A stretch of 64,000 nucleotides of DNA from Burkholderia sp. SRS-W-2-2016 (GTDB lineage Bacteria > Pseudomonadota > Gammaproteobacteria > Burkholderiales > Burkholderiaceae), in contig NZ_MSDV01000038.1 of NCBI RefSeq assembly GCF_001931485.1, forward strand, positions 20,905 through 84,904, read 5' to 3'. Position 1 is the first letter of the stretch; each line of letters opens with the position of its first letter. Shown here one piece after another: positions 7,826 through 16,376 of the stretch. The translations under genes and the position numbers were made by a program. The notes beneath the pieces were generated by a model that was given only the letters and a program-made list of their open reading frames with translations, ran no database searches and had not been told where the DNA came from.

Positions 7826-9244
7826 ATGACCGACACCGCCTTCCTCACTGCCTGCCGCGACGCCATCGGCGCATCCCACGTACTGACCGACCCGCACGAC
7901 ACCGCGCCCTACCTGACCGACTGGCGCCGCCGCTATGCCGGTGCGGCCTGTGCGGTACTGTGCCCGGCCAACGCCGACGAAACCGCCGCGCTCGTCAAAC
8001 TCGCGGCCGCGCATCGCGTCGCGCTGGTGCCGCAGGGCGGCAACACCGGCCTCGCGGGCGGCGCGACGCCCGACGCGAGCGGCGCGCAGGCGGTGCTCAG
8101 TCTGCGTCGTCTGAACCGGGTGCGCGACATCGATCCGCACAACAACACGATCACCGTCGAAGCCGGCGTGATCCTCGCCGACGTGCAGAAGCACGCGGAA
8201 GCGGCCGGCCGGCTGTTTCCGCTGAGCCTCGCCGCCGAAGGCAGTTGCACGATCGGCGGCAATCTGTCGACCAACGCGGGCGGCACCGGCGTGCTGCGCT
8301 ACGGCAACACCCGCGAGCTGTGTCTCGGCCTCGAAGTCGTGACGCCGCAAGGCGAGTTGTGGGACGGTCTGCGCGGACTGCGCAAGGACAACACCGGCTA
8401 CGATCTGCGCGACCTGTTCATCGGCGCGGAAGGCACGCTCGGCGTGATCACCGCGGCGGTGCTGAAACTGCATCCGCAGCCGGCCGCGCGCGTCACCGCG
8501 CTCGCCGCGCTCGCGTCGCCGCATGCGGCGCTCGATTTCCTCGCGCTCGCGCAACGCGTCGCCGGACCGTTGCTGACCGGCTTCGAGCTGATGTCGGATT
8601 TCTGTCTGCGCCTCGTCGGCCGGCATTTCGAACAGATGCGCTACCCGTTCGCCGAACCGCACGCGCAGGTCGTGCTGCTCGAACTGTCGGACAGCGAAAG
8701 CGAAGCGCACGCGCGCACGCTGTTCGAGTCGATGATGGAAACCGCGCTCGAACAGGGGCTGGTCGAAGACGCGGTGGTCGCGGAAAACCTCGCGCAGTCG
8801 CGCGCGTTCTGGAATCTGCGCGAGCACATTCCGCTCGCGCAGGCCGAGGAAGGGCTGAACATCAAGCACGACATCGCGGTGCCGATCTCGCGCATCGGCC
8901 ACTTCATCGAGACCACCGACGCCGCGGTCGCGCAAGCGGCGCCGGGCGCGCGGATGGTCACCTTCGGCCATCTCGGCGACGGCAATCTGCACTACAACGT
9001 GCAGGCGCCGGAGGGCGTCGATGCGAAGGCGTTTCTGCAGCAGTACCAAAGCCCGATCAACCGGATCGTCTACGACAGCGTGCACGCGCATCGCGGCAGC
9101 ATCAGCGCGGAACACGGTCTCGGCCAGCTGAAAATCGACGAGGCCGCGCACTACAAGCAGGACGTCGAGGTGCGCATGATGCGCGCGATCAAGGCCACGC
9201 TCGATCCGCTGAACCTGATGAATCCGGGTAAGGTGCTACGCTGA
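7826..9244 (+). CDS. FAD-linked 2-hydroxyacid dehydrogenase (GlcD / D-2-hydroxyglutarate dehydrogenase-like)
   Basis: A 472-residue flavoprotein with an N-terminal PCMH-type FAD-binding domain (about residues 30-215) and a C-terminal FAD-oxidase domain (about 215-470). FAD contacts are PQGGNTGLAGGATPD near 70, IGGNLSTNAGGTGVLRYG near 146 and GAEGTLGVITAAVLKL near 206. The C-terminal metal and substrate signatures GHLGDGNLHYN near 384 and SAEHGLG near 428 match D-lactate, glycolate and D-2-hydroxyglutarate dehydrogenases. The exact substrate cannot be read from the sequence. It appears monocistronic. A 7-bp hairpin at 9253-9277 (TGCCCGC/GCGGGCA) follows the stop but has no T-tract. Confidence 0.85.
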   Translation: MTDTAFLTACRDAIGASHVLTDPHDTAPYLTDWRRRYAGAACAVLCPANADETAALVKLAAAHRVALVPQGGNTGLAGGATPDASGAQAVLSLRRLNRVRDIDPHNNTITVEAGVILADVQKHAEAAGRLFPLSLAAEGSCTIGGNLSTNAGGTGVLRYGNTRELCLGLEVVTPQGELWDGLRGLRKDNTGYDLRDLFIGAEGTLGVITAAVLKLHPQPAARVTALAALASPHAALDFLALAQRVAGPLLTGFELMSDFCLRLVGRHFEQMRYPFAEPHAQVVLLELSDSESEAHARTLFESMMETALEQGLVEDAVVAENLAQSRAFWNLREHIPLAQAEEGLNIKHDIAVPISRIGHFIETTDAAVAQAAPGARMVTFGHLGDGNLHYNVQAPEGVDAKAFLQQYQSPINRIVYDSVHAHRGSISAEHGLGQLKIDEAAHYKQDVEVRMMRAIKATLDPLNLMNPGKVLR

Positions 9245-9428
9245 TAAACCGGTGCCCGCTCACGTTTGGCGCGGGCATCCAGGATCGCCGGCGCGGCTGG
9301 CGGATATGAGTCGGCGCCTGTTCACGCCACACGCGGGCGCCTCGGGCCGCCGGCATGGCCGACGGATCATCGTTTAACTCAACGAGCCTGCGCGCTGCCG
9401 CGTGCGGGCATTTGCAGGAGTCGCGTCC

Positions 9429-10235
9429 GTGAAGATTCGCGTGCTGTCCGATCTGCATCTGGAAAACGACGAGCCTGAGTTGATCCCGCATGCGCAGGCC
9501 GATCTGATCGTGCTGGCCGGCGACATCCACAATCATGCGGCCGGTCCGCGCTGGGCCGCGCAGGCATTCGACGGCCAGGTGCCGGTCGTCTACGTGCCGG
9601 GCAATCACGAGTATTACGACGGCGAGTTCGGCGCGCTCGAACGCGCGCTCTTCGACGCGGCCGATCAGGTCGACAACGTGCACGTGCTGAACAACGCGGC
9701 GCTGGTCGATCCGCACGGTCGCTGGCGTGTGCTCGGCACGACCTTGTGGACCGACTTCGCGCTGTACGGCGCGATGCCCGCCGAACTCGATATCTCGATC
9801 GATGCCGCGCGCCACGTGATGCTCGATTATCTCGGGCTGATCCAGATGAACTGGCCGCACGACACGCACGACGCGACGCGCGACTTCACGCCCGCCGACT
9901 CACTCGCACTGCACCGGCATGCGCGCGCGTGGCTCGAAGCCGAACTCGCGAAGCCGTTCGCCGGGCAGACGATCGTGGTCACGCATCACGCGCCGCATCG
10001 GTTGAGTCTGGCCGAGCGCTATGCGTTGGACCGCGTGTCGGCCGGCTTCGTCAATCATCTGCCGGAACTCGTGCGCCCGCCTGTCGCGCTGTGGATTCAC
10101 GGCCACACGCATACGTCGTTCGATTATGTGGTCGACGGCACGCGCGTCGTCTGCAATCCGCGCGGCTATTTCGACCGGCGCACGGGTCAGTGGGAAAATC
10201 CGCAGTTTGCGTGGGATAAGGTCGTCGAGATCTGA
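9429..10235 (+). CDS. Calcineurin-like metallophosphoesterase
   Basis: A 268-residue protein with all five metallophosphatase blocks in order: SDLHLE (Asp8, His10), LAGDIHNH near 37, PGNHEYYDG near 58, THHAPH near 185 and HGHTHTS near 225. These residues bind two metal ions. The substrate is unknown. The start is GTG 9429, supported by an AGGAG ribosome site eight bases upstream (9416-9420); no ATG fits. It is not obviously co-transcribed with its neighbours. Confidence 0.85.
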   Translation: MKIRVLSDLHLENDEPELIPHAQADLIVLAGDIHNHAAGPRWAAQAFDGQVPVVYVPGNHEYYDGEFGALERALFDAADQVDNVHVLNNAALVDPHGRWRVLGTTLWTDFALYGAMPAELDISIDAARHVMLDYLGLIQMNWPHDTHDATRDFTPADSLALHRHARAWLEAELAKPFAGQTIVVTHHAPHRLSLAERYALDRVSAGFVNHLPELVRPPVALWIHGHTHTSFDYVVDGTRVVCNPRGYFDRRTGQWENPQFAWDKVVEI

Positions 10236-10478
10236 CGCGTCCCGGGTACGAAGCCGGGCGAATGCCGGTTCGCTCGCAGCGTGAGAGGAACACGCGAATT
10301 GCGCGGAGCCGCGCAGCGTGGTGTCGGAGACAAGTGCCGCGCTCGTCGCCCGCCTGACAAAGGCGGCAACCGCTCAGCACTCAAAAAAAGAACCAGTCTG
10401 AAACGACATGCGCGAGATGCGCATGACTTCACTTCGCCAATCTATTCGCGCGCGGCCCACGGACCCCGCGCGTTCAGT

Positions 10479-10631
10479 TCAACGCTCGCGCCGCCGCGCA
10501 TCCGGCCGCTCGATCTTGATCGGCACCAGTTGCGGCTGCTGTTCGCGCATCCGGCGCAGCAGATCGCGCGACGCGGCGATGCCGATCAGTCCAAACATAA
10601 CGGCCACGCCGATCATCAGATGCGTATCCAT
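10479..10631 (-). CDS. Small single-pass membrane protein (50 residues)
   Basis: A short frame that standard length cut-offs miss. ATG 10631 is preceded on the minus strand by GAAGGA about ten bases upstream. The protein begins MDTHLMIGVAVMFGLIGIAA, one hydrophobic helix, followed by a basic, Arg-rich cytosolic tail (RDLLRRMREQQ and PDARRRER at the end). I do not recognise a family. About 55 bases downstream is a 7-bp hairpin (10407-10425, CATGCGC/GCGCATG), and then a T7 tract on the minus strand, which may end the transcript. Support is the ribosome site plus sensible composition; no homology was checked. Confidence 0.5.
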   Translation of the reverse strand: MDTHLMIGVAVMFGLIGIAASRDLLRRMREQQPQLVPIKIERPDARRRER

Positions 10632-10867
10632 GAATTTGTCGTCCTTCAGTGGTTGCGAGGTGCCGAACGGCGGTGAATCGGCGCGAGCGCTTGCTTAAGC
10701 GTAAGCGGCGGCGCGTGAACGACACGTTAGCAAATCGACCGCGCCCGAACAGTAAGGAAGTGTTGCGACGCGACGCGGATGTAACAGCCTGTCACGCGGC
10801 GGGTCGCTCGAACGTCAAGCTTTGCAAGCACCACCGCGCGGCAGGACCGCGGCTCGGGAACGTGAAC

Positions 10868-11806
10868 TCAGGAGCGCGCGAACTGCCGCAATTCCGCCTG
10901 GTCCGCCGCGAGCGTGGACGGCAGCTCGTCGCGCAGGAATTCCACCCACGTGCGGATCTTCGCATCGAGATACTGGCGCGACGCGTACAGCGCATACAGG
11001 TTCATTTCCTGCGACGTGTACTCGGGCAGCAGCCACACGAGCTTGCCGCTGCGCAAACCGCTGATCGCCGAATAGATCGGAATCAGCGCGATGCCCATGC
11101 CCTGCGAGACCGCTCCGACCATCGCCTCGGCAACGTTCACCTGAAACTTCGTTGCGCCGAGCGCGATGACTTCCTCGCCGTTCGGGCCGTCGAAGGTCCA
11201 TTTGTCCGGCGGGTACACCGGCGAGACCATTTGCAGGCAGGTGTGCTGCGCGAGGTCGGACGGCGTCAGCGGCACGCCGTGGCGCTCCAGATAGTCCGGC
11301 GACGCGCACGCGATGCTGAACGCGCTGCCCAGCCGCTGCGACACCAGCCCCGAATCCGGCAGGCCGGTCGCGAGCGTCAGCGACACGTCGAAGCCTTCGT
11401 CGAGCAGATCCGGCATGCGCTGCGCGAGCGTCAGCTCGATGTGCACGTCCGGATAGCGGTCCTGGTAGCGGCCCACGGCCGGCACCACGTAGTGCTGGCC
11501 GAAGCTCGTCATCGCGTGGACCTTGAGCTTGCCGGACGGGCGCGCATGCGCGTCGCTGGCCTCGGCCTCCGCCTGGTCCACGTACGCGAGAATCTGCTCG
11601 CAGCGTTGCAGATAGCGCTCGCCGGCCTCGGTGAGCGCGATGCGGCGCGTGGTCCGGTTCAGCAGCCGGGTGCGCAGATGCGCCTCCAGATCGGAGACTG
11701 CGCGCGACGCGTAGGCCGTCGTCGTATTCAGATGCTGCGCGGCGCCCGTGAAGCTGCCGGCTTCGACGACCCGGACGAAAACGCGCATGTTTTGAAGCGT
11801 GTCCAT
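10868..11806 (-). CDS. LysR-type transcriptional regulator, probably of the divergent efflux operon
   Basis: A 312-residue LysR protein. The winged HTH occupies residues 1-60 (MRVFVRVVEAGSFTGAAQHL and AVSDLEAHLRTRLLNRTTRR), and the effector-binding domain lies at about 90-300. The sequence style (TTTAYASRAVSDLE, LLNRTTRRIALTEAG) fits the AaeR/CrgA-like branch. It is divergent from the FUSC/DUF1656/HlyD operon across a 405-bp gap that carries palindromic repeats. In Escherichia coli the AaeR LysR protein sits divergently to aaeXAB and responds to aromatic acids, so a similar role is inferred here. Effector unknown. Confidence 0.85.
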   Translation of the reverse strand: MDTLQNMRVFVRVVEAGSFTGAAQHLNTTTAYASRAVSDLEAHLRTRLLNRTTRRIALTEAGERYLQRCEQILAYVDQAEAEASDAHARPSGKLKVHAMTSFGQHYVVPAVGRYQDRYPDVHIELTLAQRMPDLLDEGFDVSLTLATGLPDSGLVSQRLGSAFSIACASPDYLERHGVPLTPSDLAQHTCLQMVSPVYPPDKWTFDGPNGEEVIALGATKFQVNVAEAMVGAVSQGMGIALIPIYSAISGLRSGKLVWLLPEYTSQEMNLYALYASRQYLDAKIRTWVEFLRDELPSTLAADQAELRQFARS

Positions 11807-11818
11807 ACCCTTTCCTTT

Positions 11819-12002
11819 GTCGACCCGGAGTTGGCGCTTTAGCGCTTACTCCGGTCCCATGCAACTCGCGTTGCGGTCGACCCGGAGTTGGCGCTTTAGC
11901 GCTTACTCCGGTCCCATGCAAAGCTCCTTATTCCGGTCCCATGCAAGTGGTTGCGGTCGCCCCGGAGTTAGCGGTTTACCGCCCTACTCCGGTCCCTGGC
12001 AA
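11819..12002. repeat. Array of four palindromic repeats (two identical, one truncated, one diverged)
   Basis: Units of about 46 bp lie at 11819-11864 and 11876-11921 (identical), 11930-11946 (right end only) and 11956-12002 (diverged). Each full unit has CCGGAGT and ACTCCGG arms around an inner stem GCGCT-tt-AGCGC, which would form a long hairpin on either strand. The fourth unit instead has GCGGT-tt-ACCGC, a paired change that keeps the stem. The spacer TTGCG precedes units 2 and 4. The array sits in the leader or promoter region of the LysR gene, upstream of the efflux operon promoter. Confidence 0.85.
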
Positions 12003-12168
12003 CCCCGTCGCATCGAGCCCCCAAAGCGCTTTCACGCCTCTTCTCGCCCTTTGCAACAGAATTGCGATTAATCGGCGGCGATTGTTACACGATTCGCAAA
12101 GGCAATTATCTCACGCTTTGTAAAAATGCCTTGCACCTTTACCGGTTATTCCCCAATCGATCGAAAAA

Positions 12169-12174
12169 TATAAT
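12169..12174 (+). promoter_or_regulatory. Probable -10 box of the efflux operon
   Basis: TATAAT lies 38-43 bases before the GTG start of the first efflux gene, in an AT-rich patch of otherwise GC-rich DNA. A weak -35 (TTATTC) lies 17 bases upstream. A perfect 10-bp palindrome CGATTAATCG at 12065-12074 is a candidate operator for the divergent LysR protein, though its position about 100 bases upstream of the box is only suggestive. Confidence 0.45.
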
Positions 12175-12211
12175 TGCGCACAAGCATCTATAGTCAATTT
12201 TGGAGGAAATC

Positions 12212-13948
12212 GTGCAGTCTCCGGTACCCAACGGGATCGCCGCAGCCGCGGTTCTTACGATCCTATTAACAATCGCCGGATGTGCAAGTACCGGAGGCAT
12301 CGCGCCGCAAACGCGCACGATCGCGCCCGCCTCGCTCGATGCCGGCAACGCGATCCGCGCCGCCAACGCCGACGCCCAATGGCCAGCCGCCGACTGGTGG
12401 CGCGTCTATAACGACCCGCAGCTGAACGAGTGGATCGACACCGCACAGGCCGGCAACCCGAGCCTCGCGATCGCCCAGGCGCGGGTGCGCGAGGCGGCGT
12501 CGATGGCCGGCGTCGCGCGCGCCGCGCTTGCACCGCAAGTAAACGGCAGCCTGTCGATCCAGCGTCAGAAGTGGGCCGACAACGTTTACTACGGCCCGGG
12601 ACCGCTCGCCGGCGAGCAGTCGTGGAACAACACCGGCACGCTCGGCCTGTCCTATCACCTCGATCTGTGGGGCAAGGACAAGAACGCGGCCGAGCGCGCG
12701 CTCGACCTCGCGCACGCGAGCGCCGCCGACGCGCGCGCCGCCCAGCTCGAACTGCAGGCGAACGTGGTGCGCACCTACATCGAGATGTCGATGAACTACG
12801 CGCTGCTCGACATCGCGAAGGCGACGCTGCAGCAACAGCAGCAGATCGTCGACCTCGCGACGCGGCGCCTGAAGGGCGGCATCGGCACGCAGCTCGAAGT
12901 GAGCCAGGCCGAAACGCCGATGCCCGAGTACGAACGCCAGATCGATGCGATCGACGAAAAGATCGCGCTCGGCCGCAACCAGCTGGCCGCGCTCGCCGGC
13001 AAGGGCCCGGGCGCCGGCGACGCGATCCAGCGTCCGGCGCTGTCGCTCGCGGCGAACGCCGGCCTGCCGGCCGCGCTACCCGCCGAACTGATCGGCCATC
13101 GCCCCGACGTGGTCGCCGCGCGCTGGGGCGTCGCCGCGCAGGCGCGCGGAATCGATGTCGCGAAGGCCAACTTCTACCCGGACATCAACCTGCTCGCGTC
13201 GATCGGCGGCTATGCGGCGATGGGGCCGCTGTTCCAGTTCCTGAAGGCGCCGTCGCACAGCTGGAGCGTGGGTCCCGCGCTGTCGCTGCCGATCTTCGAC
13301 GGCGGCCGGCTGCGCTCGCAGCTCGGCGCGGCATCGGCGGGTTACGACGAGGCGGTCGAGCGTTACAACCAGTCGATCGTCACCGCGCTGAAGGACATCT
13401 CCGATCAGGTGATCCGCATCCGCTCGCTGTCGACCCAGGCGGAAGACGCCGACCGCTCGGTCGCCGCGGCGCGCCGGAACTACGATCTGTCGCGCGAAGG
13501 TTACCGGCGCGGCCTGACCGATTATCTGAACGTGCTGGTCGCGCAAAGCCAGTTGCTGCGCGCGCAGGAAGGTGTTGCGAAGGTGCAGGCCGAGCGGCTC
13601 GGCGCGCATGCATCGCTGATGACCGCGCTCGGCGGCGGCCTCGACGATCCGGCCAACGGTCCGCGGGATAACGAGACTTTGCCGGCGCACGGCAAGAGCG
13701 CCGCGGCCGCGCAGACCGGCGGCGGCGTGACGGGCAACGCGGACAGCGCGGCTGCAAGCGCGCTCACCGGCGCGAAGCCGAACGCAGGCGCAAACGTGCA
13801 GGGCAGCGCACAGCCGGGCGCCGGCGCGACCGTCAAGACAAACGCGCAGCCGCACGCCAACGCCGCGCCGACCGCCGCGCCCGCCGCCGCCACGATCGCG
13901 GCCACCAAGGCCACCACGACCGCCCCGCGCGCGGCCGCGGCCGAGTAA
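12212..13948 (+). CDS. Outer-membrane efflux lipoprotein (NodT/OprM family)
   Basis: A 578-residue TolC-like outer-membrane channel. A GGAGG at 12202-12206 sets the start at GTG 12212. The signal peptide ends in a lipobox IAGC, with the acylated Cys at residue 24. Two OEP repeats follow, at about residues 70-270 and 280-470, with typical segments such as WWRVYNDPQLNEWI, SYHLDLWGKDKNAAERAL and HRPDVVAARWGVAAQARGIDVAKANFYPDI. The last 90 residues are an unusual Ala/Asn/Gly-rich, low-complexity tail absent from ordinary family members. It is the first gene of the efflux operon and would provide the outer-membrane exit for the FUSC pump. Confidence 0.9.
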   Translation: MQSPVPNGIAAAAVLTILLTIAGCASTGGIAPQTRTIAPASLDAGNAIRAANADAQWPAADWWRVYNDPQLNEWIDTAQAGNPSLAIAQARVREAASMAGVARAALAPQVNGSLSIQRQKWADNVYYGPGPLAGEQSWNNTGTLGLSYHLDLWGKDKNAAERALDLAHASAADARAAQLELQANVVRTYIEMSMNYALLDIAKATLQQQQQIVDLATRRLKGGIGTQLEVSQAETPMPEYERQIDAIDEKIALGRNQLAALAGKGPGAGDAIQRPALSLAANAGLPAALPAELIGHRPDVVAARWGVAAQARGIDVAKANFYPDINLLASIGGYAAMGPLFQFLKAPSHSWSVGPALSLPIFDGGRLRSQLGAASAGYDEAVERYNQSIVTALKDISDQVIRIRSLSTQAEDADRSVAAARRNYDLSREGYRRGLTDYLNVLVAQSQLLRAQEGVAKVQAERLGAHASLMTALGGGLDDPANGPRDNETLPAHGKSAAAAQTGGGVTGNADSAAASALTGAKPNAGANVQGSAQPGAGATVKTNAQPHANAAPTAAPAAATIAATKATTTAPRAAAAE

Positions 13949-13959
13949 GGAAGCCGGCC

Positions 13960-16173
13960 ATGTCCGCCCCCTCCTCTCACGCCGCGCGCCCGGCCACGCT
14001 GGCCGATTTCCGCAAGGCCGCGCTCGAATGGGCGCGCACCGACGGCCTCACGTGGGTCTATATCGCCAAGGCGCTGGCCGCGTGCTTCCTCGCGCTCGGC
14101 GTCGCGATGAAACTCGACCTGCCGCAGCCGCGCACCGCGATGACCACCGTGTTCATCGTGATGACGCCGCAAAGCGGCGCGGTGTTCGCAAAGAGCTTCT
14201 ACCGGATCTGCGGGACCCTCGTCGGTCTCGTCGTGATGCTCGCGCTGATCGGGCTGTTCGCGCAGCAGCCGGAGCTGTTCATCATCTCGACCGCGATCTG
14301 GGTCGGCATCTGTACCGCCGGCGCCGCGCGCAACCGCAACTTCCGCTCGTACGGCTTCGTGCTGGCCGGCTACACGGCCGCGCTGATCGGTATCCCGGCC
14401 TCGCAGCATCCGGACGGCGCGTTCCTGTCCGCGCTCACGCGGGTCGCCGAAGTCGTGATCGGCATCATCTGCGCGGGCGCGGTCAGCGGCCTCGTGTTCC
14501 CGCAGTTCGCCGGCCTGCAGATGCGCAGCACCGTGCGCGCGCGCTTCTCGGCGTTCGTCGAGTACGTGTCGGCGTCGCTCGCCGGGCGCAACGACCGCGC
14601 GCAGATCGAGGCGACCAATGCGCGCTTCATCGCCGATATCGTCGGCTTCGAGGCCGCGCGCAGCGTCGCCGTGTTCGAAGGCCCCGATTCGCGGATGCGC
14701 GGCGGCCGCCTCGCGCGGCTGAACAGCGAGTTCATGACCGCGTCGACGCGCTTTCACGCGCTGCATCAGCTGATGAACCGGCTGCGCGCCAACGGCAGCG
14801 CCGGTGCGTCGGTGGCGATCGCCGCGCTCGAGCCGTACTTCCGCGAGATCGCGCCGCTACTCGCGAAGTCGGGCGAACCGGTGCTGTCCGCGGCCGACGC
14901 CGCGCACGCCGCCGCGCAACTCGACACCTACAAGACCGAGCTGCCCAAACGCGTGCGCTCGACCCGCGCCGAGCTCGAAAGCCATCCCGACGCCCCGCTG
15001 CTCGAATTCGACACCGCCGCCGAGCTGCTGTACCGCTTCATCGACGATCTGTATCAGTACGCGGCTACCTATGCGTCGCTGGCAGTCGACACCCATGCGC
15101 GCGAGCGCTGGATCGAGCGCTACGAGCCGAAGACCAATGCGATCGCGTCGGGCGTCGCGGGCCTGCGCGCGGCGATCGTGATGATGGTGCTCGGCGCGTT
15201 CTGGATCGCCACCGCGTGGCCGAGCGGCTCGACGCTGGTGCTGAACGCGGCGGCCACCTGCGCGCTAGCGTCGTCGGCGCCGAACCCGAAGCGCATCGCG
15301 TTCCAGATGGGCGCCGGCACGCTGCTCGCCACCTTCACCGGGATGCTCGCGGTGTTCGGCGTCTATCCCCATATCGACGGCTTCGCGCTGCTGTGCGTCG
15401 CGCTCACGCCGTTCCTGCTGCTCGGCGTGTTCATGACCACGCGGCCGCAACTGGCCGGCTACGGGATGGGCTACTGCATCTTCTTCTGCTTTCTGGCCGG
15501 CCCGGACAACGTCGTCCACTACGACCCGAGCGCGTTCATGAACGATGCGCTCGCGCTGGTGCTGTCGATGCTGGTGTCGTCGATCGCATTCGCGGTGCTG
15601 TTGCCGCCGTCGACGCCGTGGCTGCGCAAGCGCCTCCTGGTCGACCTGCGCCGCCAGGTGGTGGTGGCCGGCCGCGCCGGTCTCGCGCGGGTGCGCTCGC
15701 GTTTCGAGAGCGGCGCGCGCGATCTGATGTTCCAGATCAACGCGCTGTCGCCGGACGAACCCGACACGAAGCGCGACACGCTGCGCTGGCTGTTCTCGGT
15801 GCTCGAAGTCGGCAACGCGGTGATCGATCTGCGCCGCGAAGTCGCGACGCTGCCCGCGCATCCGCGCAACGACAAGGGCGCGCCGTGGCGGCTCACGCTC
15901 GACGGCCTGCTCGACGCGCTCGCCGCGCTGTTCGAGCGGCCGCGCGAGGACCATTTCGCGCGCGCGCTGAACGCGACCTCCGACGCCATCGCCGAAGTGC
16001 AGCAGCTGATGGACGGCTTCACGCCGTCGCGCGACGAACGCCATCAGTTGCAACGCATCCGCAGTCATCTGCATTTCATTCGTACCGCGCTGCTCGATCC
16101 GCAGTCGCCGCTAGCCGCGGCGATCAATGCGCCGGCCAGCGCGCCCTCAGAAGGAGTTCCCCATGCCGCGTGA
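13960..16173 (+). CDS. FUSC-family inner-membrane efflux protein (AaeB-like)
   Basis: A 737-residue membrane protein with two hydrophobic halves (about residues 30-185 and 400-545), separated and followed by long cytosolic helical regions. This is the architecture of FUSC/AaeB proteins. Landmarks are PQPRTAMTTVFIVMTPQSGAV near 48 and the second-half counterpart WIATAWPSGSTLVLNAA. AaeB exports aromatic carboxylic acids with the AaeA adaptor. The protein lies 11 bp after the outer-membrane gene and overlaps the DUF1656 gene by 11 bp. Substrate inferred from family only; detergents, fusaric acid or phenolic acids are all possible. Confidence 0.9.
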   Translation: MSAPSSHAARPATLADFRKAALEWARTDGLTWVYIAKALAACFLALGVAMKLDLPQPRTAMTTVFIVMTPQSGAVFAKSFYRICGTLVGLVVMLALIGLFAQQPELFIISTAIWVGICTAGAARNRNFRSYGFVLAGYTAALIGIPASQHPDGAFLSALTRVAEVVIGIICAGAVSGLVFPQFAGLQMRSTVRARFSAFVEYVSASLAGRNDRAQIEATNARFIADIVGFEAARSVAVFEGPDSRMRGGRLARLNSEFMTASTRFHALHQLMNRLRANGSAGASVAIAALEPYFREIAPLLAKSGEPVLSAADAAHAAAQLDTYKTELPKRVRSTRAELESHPDAPLLEFDTAAELLYRFIDDLYQYAATYASLAVDTHARERWIERYEPKTNAIASGVAGLRAAIVMMVLGAFWIATAWPSGSTLVLNAAATCALASSAPNPKRIAFQMGAGTLLATFTGMLAVFGVYPHIDGFALLCVALTPFLLLGVFMTTRPQLAGYGMGYCIFFCFLAGPDNVVHYDPSAFMNDALALVLSMLVSSIAFAVLLPPSTPWLRKRLLVDLRRQVVVAGRAGLARVRSRFESGARDLMFQINALSPDEPDTKRDTLRWLFSVLEVGNAVIDLRREVATLPAHPRNDKGAPWRLTLDGLLDALAALFERPREDHFARALNATSDAIAEVQQLMDGFTPSRDERHQLQRIRSHLHFIRTALLDPQSPLAAAINAPASAPSEGVPHAA

Positions 16174-16363
16174 TATCGCCGTGCTGGACGCTTATATGCC
16201 GGCCATCGTGCTGCTGTTCATCGCCGGTGCCGCGCTCACCTGGGTGCTCGATCGCGTAATCGCCTATACGGGCCTGTATCGCATCGTGTGGCACCCCTCC
16301 CTGTTCCGGGCCAGCTTGCTCGTGTCTGTGTGCGGCCTTCTCGGCCTCGCCGTTTATCGTTGA
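16163..16363 (+). CDS. DUF1656 small membrane protein (AaeX-like)
   Basis: A 66-residue protein with two membrane helices (PAIVLLFIAGAALTWVLDRV and ASLLVSVCGLLGLAVY) and the DUF1656 pattern YRIVWHPSLFRASL between them. A strong AAGGAG lies seven bases before the ATG, inside the end of the FUSC gene. In enterobacteria the equivalent AaeX is encoded with AaeA and AaeB, and its exact role is unknown. Its presence between pump and adaptor genes identifies the operon type. Confidence 0.9.
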   Translation: MPRDIAVLDAYMPAIVLLFIAGAALTWVLDRVIAYTGLYRIVWHPSLFRASLLVSVCGLLGLAVYR

Positions 16364-16376
16364 TCAGAGTCGAAAC

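Noticed and set aside
11799..12071. A 90-codon frame over the palindromic repeats
   Set aside because: It reads through hairpin repeats, has repetitive sequence, and has no ribosome site.
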